From contig VXMP01000038.1 of the NCBI GenBank assembly GCA_009841075.1, positions 1 through 44,309 of the forward strand: a stretch of DNA of 44,309 nucleotides, given 5' to 3'. This DNA is from Acidimicrobiia bacterium (GTDB taxonomy: Bacteria; Actinomycetota; Acidimicrobiia; Spongiisociales; Spongiisociaceae). Shown here in pieces: positions 32,845-41,149 of the stretch (within the stretch, counting starts at the first letter, position 1; every line of letters starts with the position of its first letter). The translations under genes were made by a program, and so were the position numbers. The notes under the pieces are model-generated. The model ran no database searches and was not told the origin of the DNA. It worked only from the letters and a program-made list of their open reading frames with translations.

Positions 32845-35466
32845 ATGCAGGCCCAGGCTATCAGAGACGCCTTTACCGACTTCTTCGCCGAGCGCGGACA
32901 CGTTGTTCGTCCGTCTGCCTCGTTGATTCCTACCGACCCCACCCTGCTGGTGACCAACGCCGGCATGGTTCCCTTCAAGCCCTATTTTCTCCGTGAGGAA
33001 GAGCCTCCCTGGCCGAGGGCGGTAAGCATCCAGAAATGCGTCAGAACAATCGACATCGACCTGATCGGAACCACCGCCCGCCACCTGACCATGTTCGAGA
33101 TGCTCGGGAACTTTTCCTTTGGCGACTACTTCAAAGAGTTGGCCATTCGCTATGCCTTCGACTTCGTAACCGGCCCGCTCGGCCTCGACCCCGACCGCCT
33201 TTGGTACACGGTTTACAAGACCGACGACGAGGCCGAGGAAATCTGGATCGATTCGATCGGTGTTCCTCCGCATCGGATTCAGCGGGGAGACAAAGACAAC
33301 TTCTGGCAGATGGGGGTACCCGGCCCGTGCGGTCCGTGCTCGGAGATCTTCATAGACCGTGGCTCTGAATACGGCCCGGACGGCGGGCCGATCGGTGGAG
33401 GAGAAGACCGGTTTGTAGAGCTTTGGAATCTGGTCTTCATGCAGAACATCCAGGACGAGCCCTATAACGTCATAGGTGACATTCCGGTCAAAGGAATCGA
33501 CACCGGCACCGGGCTGGAGCGGCTGGCCATGATCCTCCAAGGGGTGGACACCCTTTTCGAGGCGGATTGCGTGCACGATGTTTTGCTGGCCGCCTCCGCC
33601 GAACTTGGTCAACCCTACGGCGAGAACGATCAGGCGGATGTCACCCTGCGGCTCCTCGCAGACCACGCCCGGGCTTCCACTTTTCTGATCGGTGACCGGG
33701 CGTTGCCCGGCAACGAAGGGCGGGGCTATGTGGTCAGGCGTCTGATCCGACGGGCGGTCCGCCACGCCTGGCAGCTGGGAAGCGAATCCCTGATCATGCC
33801 CAAGCTGGCCGAGGTCACCGCCGAAATCATGGAGGAGGCCTACCCGGAAATCGGCGACAACCTCGACTTCATCCGCCATGTTTTCGAGCGGGAGGAGTCC
33901 CAGTTTCGCCGTACCCTGGCCACCGGTACCCAGATGCTGGACGAAGCCCTGGACGCTTCCGAACCGGGGATGGTTGTTTCCGGGTCGCTGGCCTTCAAGC
34001 TGCACGATACCTACGGATTCCCCATCGACCTCACCCGCGAAATTGTGGCCGAACAAGACCGTGAAGTGGATCTGGGCGGATTCGAATCCGAAATGGCCGA
34101 CCAGCGAGCCCGAGCCAAGGCGGCCTGGAAAGGCGGGGCGGAGGCCGTCCGAGCCGACTCCTATAAACGCATTCTCGACACCATCGGCCCCACCGAATTC
34201 CTCGGTTATGTCCAAGAAGACTCGCCTGCCTTGATCCTGGCCGTCCTGCGGGATGGGCAACCGGTCGAGCTGGCCGAGACGGGTCAGGAGGTAGAGGTTT
34301 TCCTGGATAAGTCGCCTTTCTACGCCGAAGCGGGAGGGCAGGTCGGGGATGTCGGGCTGATCGAGTCGTCTACCGGACGGATCCAGGTAGACGATACCCA
34401 GGCGACGGTGGCTGATCTGCACGGACATCGAGGCCGGGTCATAAAGGGTTTCGTCCAAACCGGCCAGGAGGTGTCCGCCCGGATCGACAGCCCCCGCCGG
34501 GATCGGATCCGCAAATCCCATACCGGAACCCATCTGCTCCATTGGGCCCTGCGTGAGGTGATCGGAGACCATGCCAACCAGGCCGGTTCTTTGGTGCAGG
34601 ACGGTCGTTTCCGGTTCGATTTCAGCCACTATGCGGCCCTGTCCAACGAAGAGATCGGCGACGTGGAGCACCTGGTCAACCGCAAGGTGGTGGACAACCA
34701 CCGGGTGGGCCTGTTGGTCACCTCCAAGGACGAAGCCCGGGCGATGGGGGCGCTGGCCTTCTTCGGAGACAAGTACGGCGAGCAGGTTCGGGTGGTCTCG
34801 GTGGGTGATTTCTCGGTGGAGTTCTGCGGCGGCACCCATGTGGGCAGCTCCGCCGAGGTCGGGCCGTTGTTGGTTACCTCCGAATCGTCCATCGGGTCGA
34901 ATATCCGCCGGGTGGAGGCTTTGACCGGCATGTCCGCCTACTACTACGCCAAGCAGGCCCGGGATAGCCTCACCGATGTGGGTCGTTTCCTGGGTTTGTC
35001 GATGGCGGAAGTGCCGACCGGTGTCCGCCGTCTGGCCGAACGGGCCGACTCCCTTCAGTCACAGTTGGAACAGCACCAACAAAAAGAACGGTCCGGTCGG
35101 GCCGCCGAGCTGGCCGCCTCCGCCCGAAGCATCGGCGATTCCTCTTATCTGGTGGCCGAGCTGGAGGATCACACGCCGGCCGACCTACGGGAGGTTGGTA
35201 CCGGCGTCCGCAGCCGACTGGGCTCCTCTATTGTGATCCTCGGCAGCCGGGTGGGCGGCAAAGGCGGGTTGGTCGGTCTAGTGACCAAAGACCTGATCGA
35301 CCAGGGTATTTCGGCGGCCGACCTGGTACTCCCCGGTGCCAAGCTACTGGGAGGCGGAGGAAGTCGGGATCCGGAGCTGGCCCAGGCGGGTGGACCGCGG
35401 GGAGAGAAGATAGAAGAAGCCCTGGATGCGATCCGGGAGGCGGTGGAGCGTTGCCTGACCACCTGA
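32845..35466 (+). CDS. alaS: Alanyl-tRNA synthetase
   Basis: This class II synthetase has 873 residues, the normal bacterial length. The N-terminus is the aminoacylation core, with RDAFTDFFAERGHVVRPSAS, TNAGMVPFKPYFL, and QKCVRTIDIDLIGTTARH (near residue 64). The editing domain carries the metal-site motifs TGTHLLHWALR (HxxxH, near residue 560) and FCGGTHVGSS (CxxxH, near residue 660). The C-terminal part has a coiled-coil (about residues 730-760) and the GGKGGLVGLV/GAKLLGGGGSRDPELAQAGG region of the DHHA1 domain. The tRNA-Ala in this window, with its G3-U70 pair, is a substrate. It begins a conserved block alaS-ruvX-mltG-aroE. Confidence 0.97.
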   Translation: MQAQAIRDAFTDFFAERGHVVRPSASLIPTDPTLLVTNAGMVPFKPYFLREEEPPWPRAVSIQKCVRTIDIDLIGTTARHLTMFEMLGNFSFGDYFKELAIRYAFDFVTGPLGLDPDRLWYTVYKTDDEAEEIWIDSIGVPPHRIQRGDKDNFWQMGVPGPCGPCSEIFIDRGSEYGPDGGPIGGGEDRFVELWNLVFMQNIQDEPYNVIGDIPVKGIDTGTGLERLAMILQGVDTLFEADCVHDVLLAASAELGQPYGENDQADVTLRLLADHARASTFLIGDRALPGNEGRGYVVRRLIRRAVRHAWQLGSESLIMPKLAEVTAEIMEEAYPEIGDNLDFIRHVFEREESQFRRTLATGTQMLDEALDASEPGMVVSGSLAFKLHDTYGFPIDLTREIVAEQDREVDLGGFESEMADQRARAKAAWKGGAEAVRADSYKRILDTIGPTEFLGYVQEDSPALILAVLRDGQPVELAETGQEVEVFLDKSPFYAEAGGQVGDVGLIESSTGRIQVDDTQATVADLHGHRGRVIKGFVQTGQEVSARIDSPRRDRIRKSHTGTHLLHWALREVIGDHANQAGSLVQDGRFRFDFSHYAALSNEEIGDVEHLVNRKVVDNHRVGLLVTSKDEARAMGALAFFGDKYGEQVRVVSVGDFSVEFCGGTHVGSSAEVGPLLVTSESSIGSNIRRVEALTGMSAYYYAKQARDSLTDVGRFLGLSMAEVPTGVRRLAERADSLQSQLEQHQQKERSGRAAELAASARSIGDSSYLVAELEDHTPADLREVGTGVRSRLGSSIVILGSRVGGKGGLVGLVTKDLIDQGISAADLVLPGAKLLGGGGSRDPELAQAGGPRGEKIEEALDAIREAVERCLTT

Positions 35467-35498
35467 CGGACGCCCCCTCACCTGGGAGGGGCCGGATC

Positions 35499-35912
35499 AT
35501 GGGTATCGATTACGGACACCGTCGGGTGGGTGTGGCGTTGTCAGACGGCCTGGGGTTGGCAGCCCATCCCCACGAGGTGATCGAGACCGGTCCGAAACTT
35601 TTCTCCCGCCTGGAGGACCTGATCCGCTCGGAGCAGGTAACCCGGGTGGTGATAGGCCTACCGATTTCTCTGGATGGAACCGAACAGGCGGCGGCCCGCC
35701 GAGCCCGTCGGTTCGCCGAACAGATCCGTAGACGTTGGGAGGGTCTGGAGGTGCTCCTCTACGACGAAAAGCTCACCACCCGGATCGCCGACGATACGCT
35801 ACTGGCTTCCGGTCTGTCCCGCCGGAAGCGACGTCACCGGGTTGACAAGGTAGCCGCCGCTGTGATGCTCCAAGGCTATCTGGACCACCAATCCCGGGTT
35901 TCGGCCGGATGA
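35499..35912 (+). CDS. ruvX: Putative Holliday junction resolvase/pre-16S rRNA nuclease RuvX (YqgF)
   Basis: This RNase H-fold nuclease processes the 5' end of 16S rRNA and may resolve Holliday junctions. From ATG 35499 it has 137 residues. It opens MGIDYGHRRVGVALSD (catalytic aspartate in GIDYG) and contains VVIGLPISLDGTEQ-x-ARRARRFAEQ near residue 49. YDEKLTTRIAD lies near residue 88 and RRHRVDKVAAAVMLQGYLD near residue 110. GGGAGGGG shortly before 35499 supports this start. A TTG at 35451, inside the end of alaS, is an alternative adding 16 residues. It overlaps mltG by 4 bp. Confidence 0.92.
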   Translation: MGIDYGHRRVGVALSDGLGLAAHPHEVIETGPKLFSRLEDLIRSEQVTRVVIGLPISLDGTEQAAARRARRFAEQIRRRWEGLEVLLYDEKLTTRIADDTLLASGLSRRKRRHRVDKVAAAVMLQGYLDHQSRVSAG

Positions 35913-37036
35913 GCCTCTTCCAGGATCCCGATCCCCCTCCCGAAGAAAGCTGGTGGGTGCGGGCCCGGGGGACCTTGACCGGGCTGGGAGCGGGCGCGGT
36001 GGTGTTGTACGTTTTGGTCACCGGTGGGTCCGGTCTGGGTAACTGGGTCAACAGCTTGGACGGCCTGGGCAGCGCAAACGAACCCATCGAGGTTGAAGCC
36101 GGTATCACTCGGCTGGTCGTGATACCGCCCGGCTCCAGCGCCCGTACCATCGCCGGAATCCTCACCCGTGAAGGCGTAGTTTCTTCGGCGGTCGAGTTCG
36201 AAGCCCGGGTCAGAACCAAGGAGGCGGGCGAACTTCTTAAGGCCGGTACCTACGAGCTGGTTACCGGAACAGACCCGGACGAGATAGTCGATCTTCTCAT
36301 AGCCGGCCCCACCTTGAATGTATTCCGGGTGACGGTCATCGAAGGTCTCCGGCTGGAAGAGATTTTGGAGGTACTGGCCGGGGCGTCCGGTTCCTATTCG
36401 AAGGAAGACTTTTCCCAGGCCCTGACCGGAGGTGAGGTTGAGTCTTCCTATCTGCCGGAACGGTTCGAAGGTAGCGAAGTGCCTACCGAGGCCTGGGAGG
36501 GGCTGTTGTTTCCGGCCACCTACGAGTTCTTCAACGATGCCCCTCCGGCCGAAATCCTGCAACGCATGTCCACCGAAATGGAAGACCGACTGTCACGATA
36601 CGACTGGGTGCCGGTAACCGAGCGGGGCTACTCGGTTTATCAAGGACTGGTTATGGCCTCTTTAATCGAGGCGGAGGCGGCCGTGGACGAAGACCGGCCT
36701 CTTATTGCGGGGGTGATAAACAACCGTTTGGAGATAGGCATGCCCTTGCAGATCGACGCCACCGTCCTGTATGCCTTGGGAGATCGAGGGCGGTCCCCTA
36801 CGCTCGACGATCTCGAATACGACTCCCCCTACAACACCTACCAGGTGGGCGGCCTCCCTCCCACCCCGATCGGGGCACCGGGTGCCAAATCTATCGAAGC
36901 GGTGTTGGACCCTTCGATCCATGAATATCTTTTCTACGTCCTCACCTCGGAGGACGGCTCACATTCCTTCTTCCGCGAATATGAGGATTTCCTGGAGGCC
37001 AAAAACCAGGCCGAAGACCTGTTCCAGGACGGATAA
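35909..37036 (+). CDS. mltG: Endolytic murein transglycosylase MltG
   Basis: MltG cuts nascent peptidoglycan glycan strands at the membrane and so limits their length. The 375-residue protein has a short cytoplasmic tail, a membrane helix at about residues 24-45, a LysM-like region (TRLVVIPPGSSARTIAGIL near residue 70), and the YceG catalytic domain. The catalytic glutamate is residue 254 in ASLIEAEAAVDEDRPLIAGV. NNRLEIGMPLQIDATVLYALG and YNTYQVGGLPPTPIGAPG follow as usual. ATG 35909 overlaps ruvX by 4 bp; aroE follows after 3 bp. Confidence 0.95.
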   Translation: MSLFQDPDPPPEESWWVRARGTLTGLGAGAVVLYVLVTGGSGLGNWVNSLDGLGSANEPIEVEAGITRLVVIPPGSSARTIAGILTREGVVSSAVEFEARVRTKEAGELLKAGTYELVTGTDPDEIVDLLIAGPTLNVFRVTVIEGLRLEEILEVLAGASGSYSKEDFSQALTGGEVESSYLPERFEGSEVPTEAWEGLLFPATYEFFNDAPPAEILQRMSTEMEDRLSRYDWVPVTERGYSVYQGLVMASLIEAEAAVDEDRPLIAGVINNRLEIGMPLQIDATVLYALGDRGRSPTLDDLEYDSPYNTYQVGGLPPTPIGAPGAKSIEAVLDPSIHEYLFYVLTSEDGSHSFFREYEDFLEAKNQAEDLFQDG

Positions 37037-37039
37037 CCC

Positions 37040-37834
37040 GTGGCGAGATTCTGGCGTTTGGCGGTTCTGGGCGATCCGGTTGCACATTCCCTTTCCCCGG
37101 TTATCCAAACCGCCGCCCTCAAATATGCCGGGCTGGACGGAACCTATGAACGCCGTCGGGTAGACCAGGCCGGGATGGAACTGGCGGTGGCGGACCTTCG
37201 AACCGGTCTTCTCGGCGGTGCCAACGTGACCATGCCCCATAAGGCGTTGGCCGCTCGGTTGGCCGACCAAAGCACGGAGGCGGTAACGCGTTCGGGCGGT
37301 GCCAACACCCTATGGATGGAGAAAGGTCGGCTCCAAGCCCACTCCACCGATCCCGACGGGGTGCGGTTCGCCTGGCACCAGGCCCGGCTTCCGGTGGATG
37401 CTCCGGTGTTGCTGTTGGGAGCAGGCTCGGCCGCCGCCGCCGCCCTTTTGGGGATAGAAGGGCAGGAGGTATGGGTCAGCGCGCGCCGTACCGAAGCTGC
37501 CCACGATTTGATCGCTCGGGTGGGTGCCGAAGCATCGGTTCTGCCCTGGGGTGCCCCTTTGGAGGGTGCCGTGCTGGTTAACGCCACCCCGGTCGGGATG
37601 CGAGGCGAATCCCTACCATCCGTCCTCCTGCAGGAAGCTAGGGGTTTGTTGGAGCTGGCATATGGACACGGGGACACCCCGGCGGAACAGGAGCTCACGT
37701 ACCGCAACCTGCCGGTGGCTTCGGGAGAGTTGATGTTGGTGGGCCAGGGTGCCGCCTCCTTCGCTATTTGGACCGGTGTGGAGGTGCCGCCTTCGGTGAT
37801 GCTGGAGGCGCTGGAAGGCCATAAGAGCGAATAG
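37040..37834 (+). CDS. aroE: Shikimate dehydrogenase
   Basis: AroE reduces 3-dehydroshikimate to shikimate in aromatic amino acid synthesis. The 264-residue protein has the substrate motif SLSP (residues 17-20), catalytic lysine 68 in ANVTMPHK, and asparagine 89 in GGANTLW. Aspartate 104 lies in HSTDPDG, the NADPH-binding loop is LLLGAGSAAAAAL, NATPVGM lies near residue 181, and GQGAASFAIWTG near residue 236. The usual NTDxxG around the catalytic aspartate is changed to STDPDG, a small deviation. GTG 37040 is the start, 3 bp after mltG. The prepilin peptidase start follows the aroE stop with no gap. Confidence 0.92.
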   Translation: MARFWRLAVLGDPVAHSLSPVIQTAALKYAGLDGTYERRRVDQAGMELAVADLRTGLLGGANVTMPHKALAARLADQSTEAVTRSGGANTLWMEKGRLQAHSTDPDGVRFAWHQARLPVDAPVLLLGAGSAAAAALLGIEGQEVWVSARRTEAAHDLIARVGAEASVLPWGAPLEGAVLVNATPVGMRGESLPSVLLQEARGLLELAYGHGDTPAEQELTYRNLPVASGELMLVGQGAASFAIWTGVEVPPSVMLEALEGHKSE

Positions 37835-38605
37835 GTGGTGTTCACCTTCTTGGTCGTGTGGTTGTCCGGTCTGGTGGTGGGCCGGTTTTTGATGGTTCCC
37901 ATCCGAGCCGAGCTGGAAAGCCGACCTCTTCGAGGGGTTTGGGGTGCTCGCCCTTTATGCGATTGCCCGGCCCGGCGGACGGACCTTCTTCCGCTCCTGT
38001 TCCAGGGATGGTCGAGGGCCTTGGGCTGCGACACCTGTCCCGAACCGAGTCGATTGGGCCGTCCTGTCTATATCCTGGTGGAGCTGATCACGGCGTTTGC
38101 CTGGGCCGCGACAGCCTGGTTGTTGGAGGGACAATGGGTTTTGGTCGCCTACCTTTGGCTGGTGTCCTTAACGGTGGTTCTGGGCACGGTGGACCTTTTT
38201 TCCTATCGTCTTCCCAACCGCATCCTGATTCCTGGCACGGCGCTGGGGATGGTTCTGCTGGCCGGCGGGGCCGGTTTGGATGGCCGACCGACAGACCTGG
38301 TCGGGGCGATAGCCACCGGACTCGGCTACTTCCTCGCCTGGTTGATACCGGCCCTGCTAACCGGTGGAGGGATCGGAATGGGAGACGTGAAACTGGCGTT
38401 TCTGCTGGGCTTATTCGCCGGCTACCAAGGCTGGAGAACCGTGATAACAGCTGCGTTCGGAGCCTTACTTCTGGCAGGAGGAGTGGCGCTGGTTTTGATG
38501 GCTCTCCGCCGGATCACCCGCCGCGATCACCTACCTTTCGGCCCGTTCATGGTGGCTGGCACCTGGTTGGCGATAGCAATGACCCTGGCCGAAGGCTTAC
38601 CCTGA
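37835..38605 (+). CDS. Prepilin peptidase, A24 family
   Basis: This is a membrane aspartyl protease of the type IV prepilin peptidase family, which cleaves and often N-methylates pilin-like proteins. The 256-residue protein has two cysteine pairs in its N-terminal cytoplasmic part (CDC near residue 47 and CDTC near residue 69). The first catalytic aspartate lies in GTVDLFSYRLPN near residue 120, and the second in the GxGD motif GIGMGDVKLAFLLG near residue 181. About six to eight membrane helices are present. The N-terminal cysteine domain is degenerate compared with PilD. Start GTG 37835 directly follows the aroE stop; GTG 37838 is equally possible. No pilin genes are in the window, so the substrates are elsewhere. 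Confidence 0.88.
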   Translation: MVFTFLVVWLSGLVVGRFLMVPIRAELESRPLRGVWGARPLCDCPARRTDLLPLLFQGWSRALGCDTCPEPSRLGRPVYILVELITAFAWAATAWLLEGQWVLVAYLWLVSLTVVLGTVDLFSYRLPNRILIPGTALGMVLLAGGAGLDGRPTDLVGAIATGLGYFLAWLIPALLTGGGIGMGDVKLAFLLGLFAGYQGWRTVITAAFGALLLAGGVALVLMALRRITRRDHLPFGPFMVAGTWLAIAMTLAEGLP

Positions 38606-38654
38606 TTCCCGACCGACGAGCGGCCTGTTCCAGGGTTCGGGTGAGAGGAAGGGC

Positions 38655-38698
38655 GATCCGGGTCTCGCCGCCTTCCGCCGGATCCACGGTGGATTCGG
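38655..38698. promoter_or_regulatory. Two overlapping, mutually exclusive hairpins before argS
   Basis: GATCCGG (38655-38661) pairs perfectly with CCGGATC (38678-38684). The same CCGGATC bases also start a second stem, CCGGATCCA with its near-complement ending at 38698, so only one can form at a time. No U-tract follows. They may act as a termination or attenuation device after the prepilin peptidase gene, or as a DNA operator. The T-box motif of synthetase genes is not present. Confidence 0.35.
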
Positions 38699-38727
38699 GT
38701 TAGGGAGCGTTTCCTGCGGCCGGGGTC

Positions 38728-38733
38728 TAACCT
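38728..38733 (+). promoter_or_regulatory. Candidate -10 box of argS
   Basis: TAACCT ends 11 bases before the argS ATG. No ribosome binding site lies between, so the leader would be only a few bases. The same hexamer occurs before alaS and the MBL gene. No good -35 is seen. Confidence 0.35.
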
Positions 38734-38744
38734 GACATCTCTGT

Positions 38745-40508
38745 ATGAGCCTTTTATTCGATCTCACCCGACTGATGGAATCCGGCTTCGAGGCCGCCGG
38801 TATCGACCCGGCGTTCGGGGCGGTCTCGGTTTCGGATCGACCCGACCTGGGCCAGTTCCAATGCAACGGTGGGCTGGCAGCCGCCCGGACGGTCGGTCGC
38901 AACCCTCGACAAATTGCCCAACAGGTAACGGATAAGATCGAATCCGATCCTCGTCTGGCGGAGGTCTCTATAGCCGGACCCGGATTTATCAACCTGTCGA
39001 TAACCGACCAGGCCCTGGCCGACTACCTGGAAGATGCCGCCCTGGATACCAGGTTGGGGGTAGCGCCGGCCGAGAATCCTCTCCGAGTAGTGGTGGACTA
39101 CGCCGGACCCAACGTGGCCAAGGCCATGCACGTCGGCCACCTCCGTTCCACGATCATCGGAGACACCCTGAAGCGATTGTTTCGGCTGTCGGGACACCAG
39201 GTTCTGGGTGATGCCCACTTCGGGGACTGGGGGCTTCAGATGGGGATGCTGATAATCGCCACCCGCCGACGCCATCCCGACCTCCCTCATTTCGACCAGT
39301 CGTACAGTGGTCCCTATCCGGACTCTCCTCCGATCAGCCTGACCGACCTACAGGAGTGGTATCCACAGATAGCGCAGGAGGTGGAGGGGGATGAGCAGGT
39401 AGCGAACCTGGCCAGGAAGGCCACCACCGACCTACAGTCCGGCCGGCCCGGCTATGTGGCTCTCTGGGAACATTTTGTCGAGGTTTCTCGCCACTCACAG
39501 CAGCAGGATTTTTCGGATCTGGGGGTAGAGTTCGACCTTTGGTACGGAGAAAGCACTGTTGCTCATCTACTTCGTCCGCTGGTGGACGACTTCCTCGCCC
39601 GGGGGGTGGCGGTCCGATCGGAGGGGGCGGTGTTGGTCGAGGTGGCCCAACCCGACGACAAGGCCGAGATTGCCCCGCTGGTGCTGGAAACCTCCCTGGG
39701 TGCCTTCTTATACGGCACCACCGATGTGGCCACCATTCAGATGAGGGTCGAAGAAATGGAGGCAGACCTGGTCGTCTACGTGGTAGACGCCCGCCAGTCC
39801 TACCATTTTCAGCAGGTTTTCCGAGCCGCCGAACTGGGCGGACTGGTCGGAGGCACCGCTCTGGAGCATGTCCGTTTCGGAACCATGAACGCCGCCGATG
39901 GAACCCCCTTCCGGACCAGGGAGGGTGGCGTACTCCGGCTCCGTGACCTGATCGAAATGGTTACGGAAGCCGCCGCCGCCCGGTTGGACGAGTCGGATCT
40001 GGCGGCTGATTATTCGCCGGAGGAACGGGCGGTCATTTCTCGTCAGATCGGGATCGCCGCCCTCAAGTTCGGAGACCTGATCAACAACCGAGCCTCCGAC
40101 TATCTGTTCGATCTTCGCCGCTTCACCGCTCTGGAAGGGAAAACCGGCCCCTACCTCCAGATGGCAGCGGTTCGAACCGGCTCTATTTTGGAGCGGGCCG
40201 CCCGAAAGGAATGGGGGCCCGGACCTGTTCAGGCGCCGGACCATGAAGCCGAGCGTCGTCTTATGCTACGAATCCTCCAGCTGCCGGAGGTGATCGAACG
40301 CGCCCTGGAACTAAGAGCCCCCAACCATCTGGCCGAGTTCGCCTACGCGGTGGCCGGAGACTTCAGCCGCTTCTACGAGTCCTGCCATATCCTGTCCGAG
40401 CCGGATCCGACTCGCCGGGCGTCCTGGCTGAGGCTGGTCGAAACCGTTCGTAGGGTGCTGGCCCTCCTGCTTGATCTCCTCGGCATCGAAATCCCGGCCC
40501 GTATGTAA
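38745..40508 (+). CDS. argS: Arginyl-tRNA synthetase
   Basis: This class I synthetase charges tRNA-Arg. The 587-residue protein has the N-terminal Arg-tRNA recognition domain (about residues 1-100). Its HIGH-type motif lies in VDYAGPNVAKAMHVGHLRS near residue 115, with HVGH as the variant. GDAHFGDWGLQMGMLI lies near residue 157, VVYVVDARQSYHFQQVF near residue 342, and the conserved KTGPYLQMA near residue 466. The DALR anticodon-binding domain ends the protein. It is convergent with the minus-strand cluster, with only 20 bp between the two stops. Confidence 0.96.
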   Translation: MSLLFDLTRLMESGFEAAGIDPAFGAVSVSDRPDLGQFQCNGGLAAARTVGRNPRQIAQQVTDKIESDPRLAEVSIAGPGFINLSITDQALADYLEDAALDTRLGVAPAENPLRVVVDYAGPNVAKAMHVGHLRSTIIGDTLKRLFRLSGHQVLGDAHFGDWGLQMGMLIIATRRRHPDLPHFDQSYSGPYPDSPPISLTDLQEWYPQIAQEVEGDEQVANLARKATTDLQSGRPGYVALWEHFVEVSRHSQQQDFSDLGVEFDLWYGESTVAHLLRPLVDDFLARGVAVRSEGAVLVEVAQPDDKAEIAPLVLETSLGAFLYGTTDVATIQMRVEEMEADLVVYVVDARQSYHFQQVFRAAELGGLVGGTALEHVRFGTMNAADGTPFRTREGGVLRLRDLIEMVTEAAAARLDESDLAADYSPEERAVISRQIGIAALKFGDLINNRASDYLFDLRRFTALEGKTGPYLQMAAVRTGSILERAARKEWGPGPVQAPDHEAERRLMLRILQLPEVIERALELRAPNHLAEFAYAVAGDFSRFYESCHILSEPDPTRRASWLRLVETVRRVLALLLDLLGIEIPARM

Positions 40509-40528
40509 ACCCCGACCAGGAGCCCTCC

Positions 40529-41149
40529 TTAATTAAAGGTTACGAGGACCATCCAGGGGACATAGAGCAACGAAGGAAGGTTGTGGGTTAGCAAAGGAAA
40601 TCTGGGGTGACCGTATTCCAGGGAGAGCCAGATCAGTGCCAGGGATACCGGAGCGGCGTACAGGAAACGGTTTCCCACCGTGTCCAGATAGGCGGGTACC
40701 AGATCGAACACCGGTGAGTAACCAAGCAGGATGGAGGCGGACAGGGCTTCCAGGCGTTCCACCAGCCACAGGACGATCAGCAGGGCGGGGAGCCATCCCG
40801 TTACCGTTTTCCATGGGTCGGTGTCGGTCCAGGGGCCGGGAAACCGCAGGCTTCCTTCCACCGCCAACCCCAGGCAGGCGGCACCCAACATCATCATCAC
40901 CACCCCTACCACCAGGACTTCGGAGTCAGATGACCCGACCTGAAAGTTGAGAAAACCGATTCCATGCATGGCCAGCCCGATTCCCATCCCGGTCAGACCG
41001 GTTCCGGCCACGGCCAGTGCCACCCCCAGCGCAGAGCTGATCGAAGTCGAAACCAGGGCGATCCACTCCCAGGTGCCGGTGCCGGGCACCAGGTTAGGAG
41101 GCAGAAAACGTAGCCAGGTCGGCACCTTCAAATCCCCCGGTAGGGTCAC
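40529..41149 (-). CDS. Unassigned multi-pass membrane protein coupled to glcF
   Basis: I do not recognise this protein. From GTG 41149 it has 206 residues and about six hydrophobic segments (roughly 28-49, 52-69, 78-98, 117-136, 161-178 and 190-205). The loops are short and there are only three histidines (in MHGIG, YGHPR and LTHN). The GTG overlaps the glcF stop as GTGA, so its translation is coupled to the iron-sulfur subunit of the glycolate/lactate oxidase. It could anchor the complex or help pass electrons to quinone, but no haem or quinone motif is visible, so this is only suggested by position. A longer frame extends upstream into glcF and is rejected in favour of the overlap start. 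Confidence 0.65.
   Translation of the reverse strand: MTLPGDLKVPTWLRFLPPNLVPGTGTWEWIALVSTSISSALGVALAVAGTGLTGMGIGLAMHGIGFLNFQVGSSDSEVLVVGVVMMMLGAACLGLAVEGSLRFPGPWTDTDPWKTVTGWLPALLIVLWLVERLEALSASILLGYSPVFDLVPAYLDTVGNRFLYAAPVSLALIWLSLEYGHPRFPLLTHNLPSLLYVPWMVLVTFN

Noticed and set aside
32779-34839. A 686-codon open frame antisense to alaS
   Set aside because: The plus-strand frame is an unmistakable alanyl-tRNA synthetase. Long antisense frames are expected in GC-rich genes, and the translation has no recognisable domain.
38655-38744. T-box leader before argS
   Set aside because: The conserved T-box bulge sequence and specifier layout are missing, and the predicted promoter is too close to the start codon to allow such a leader.
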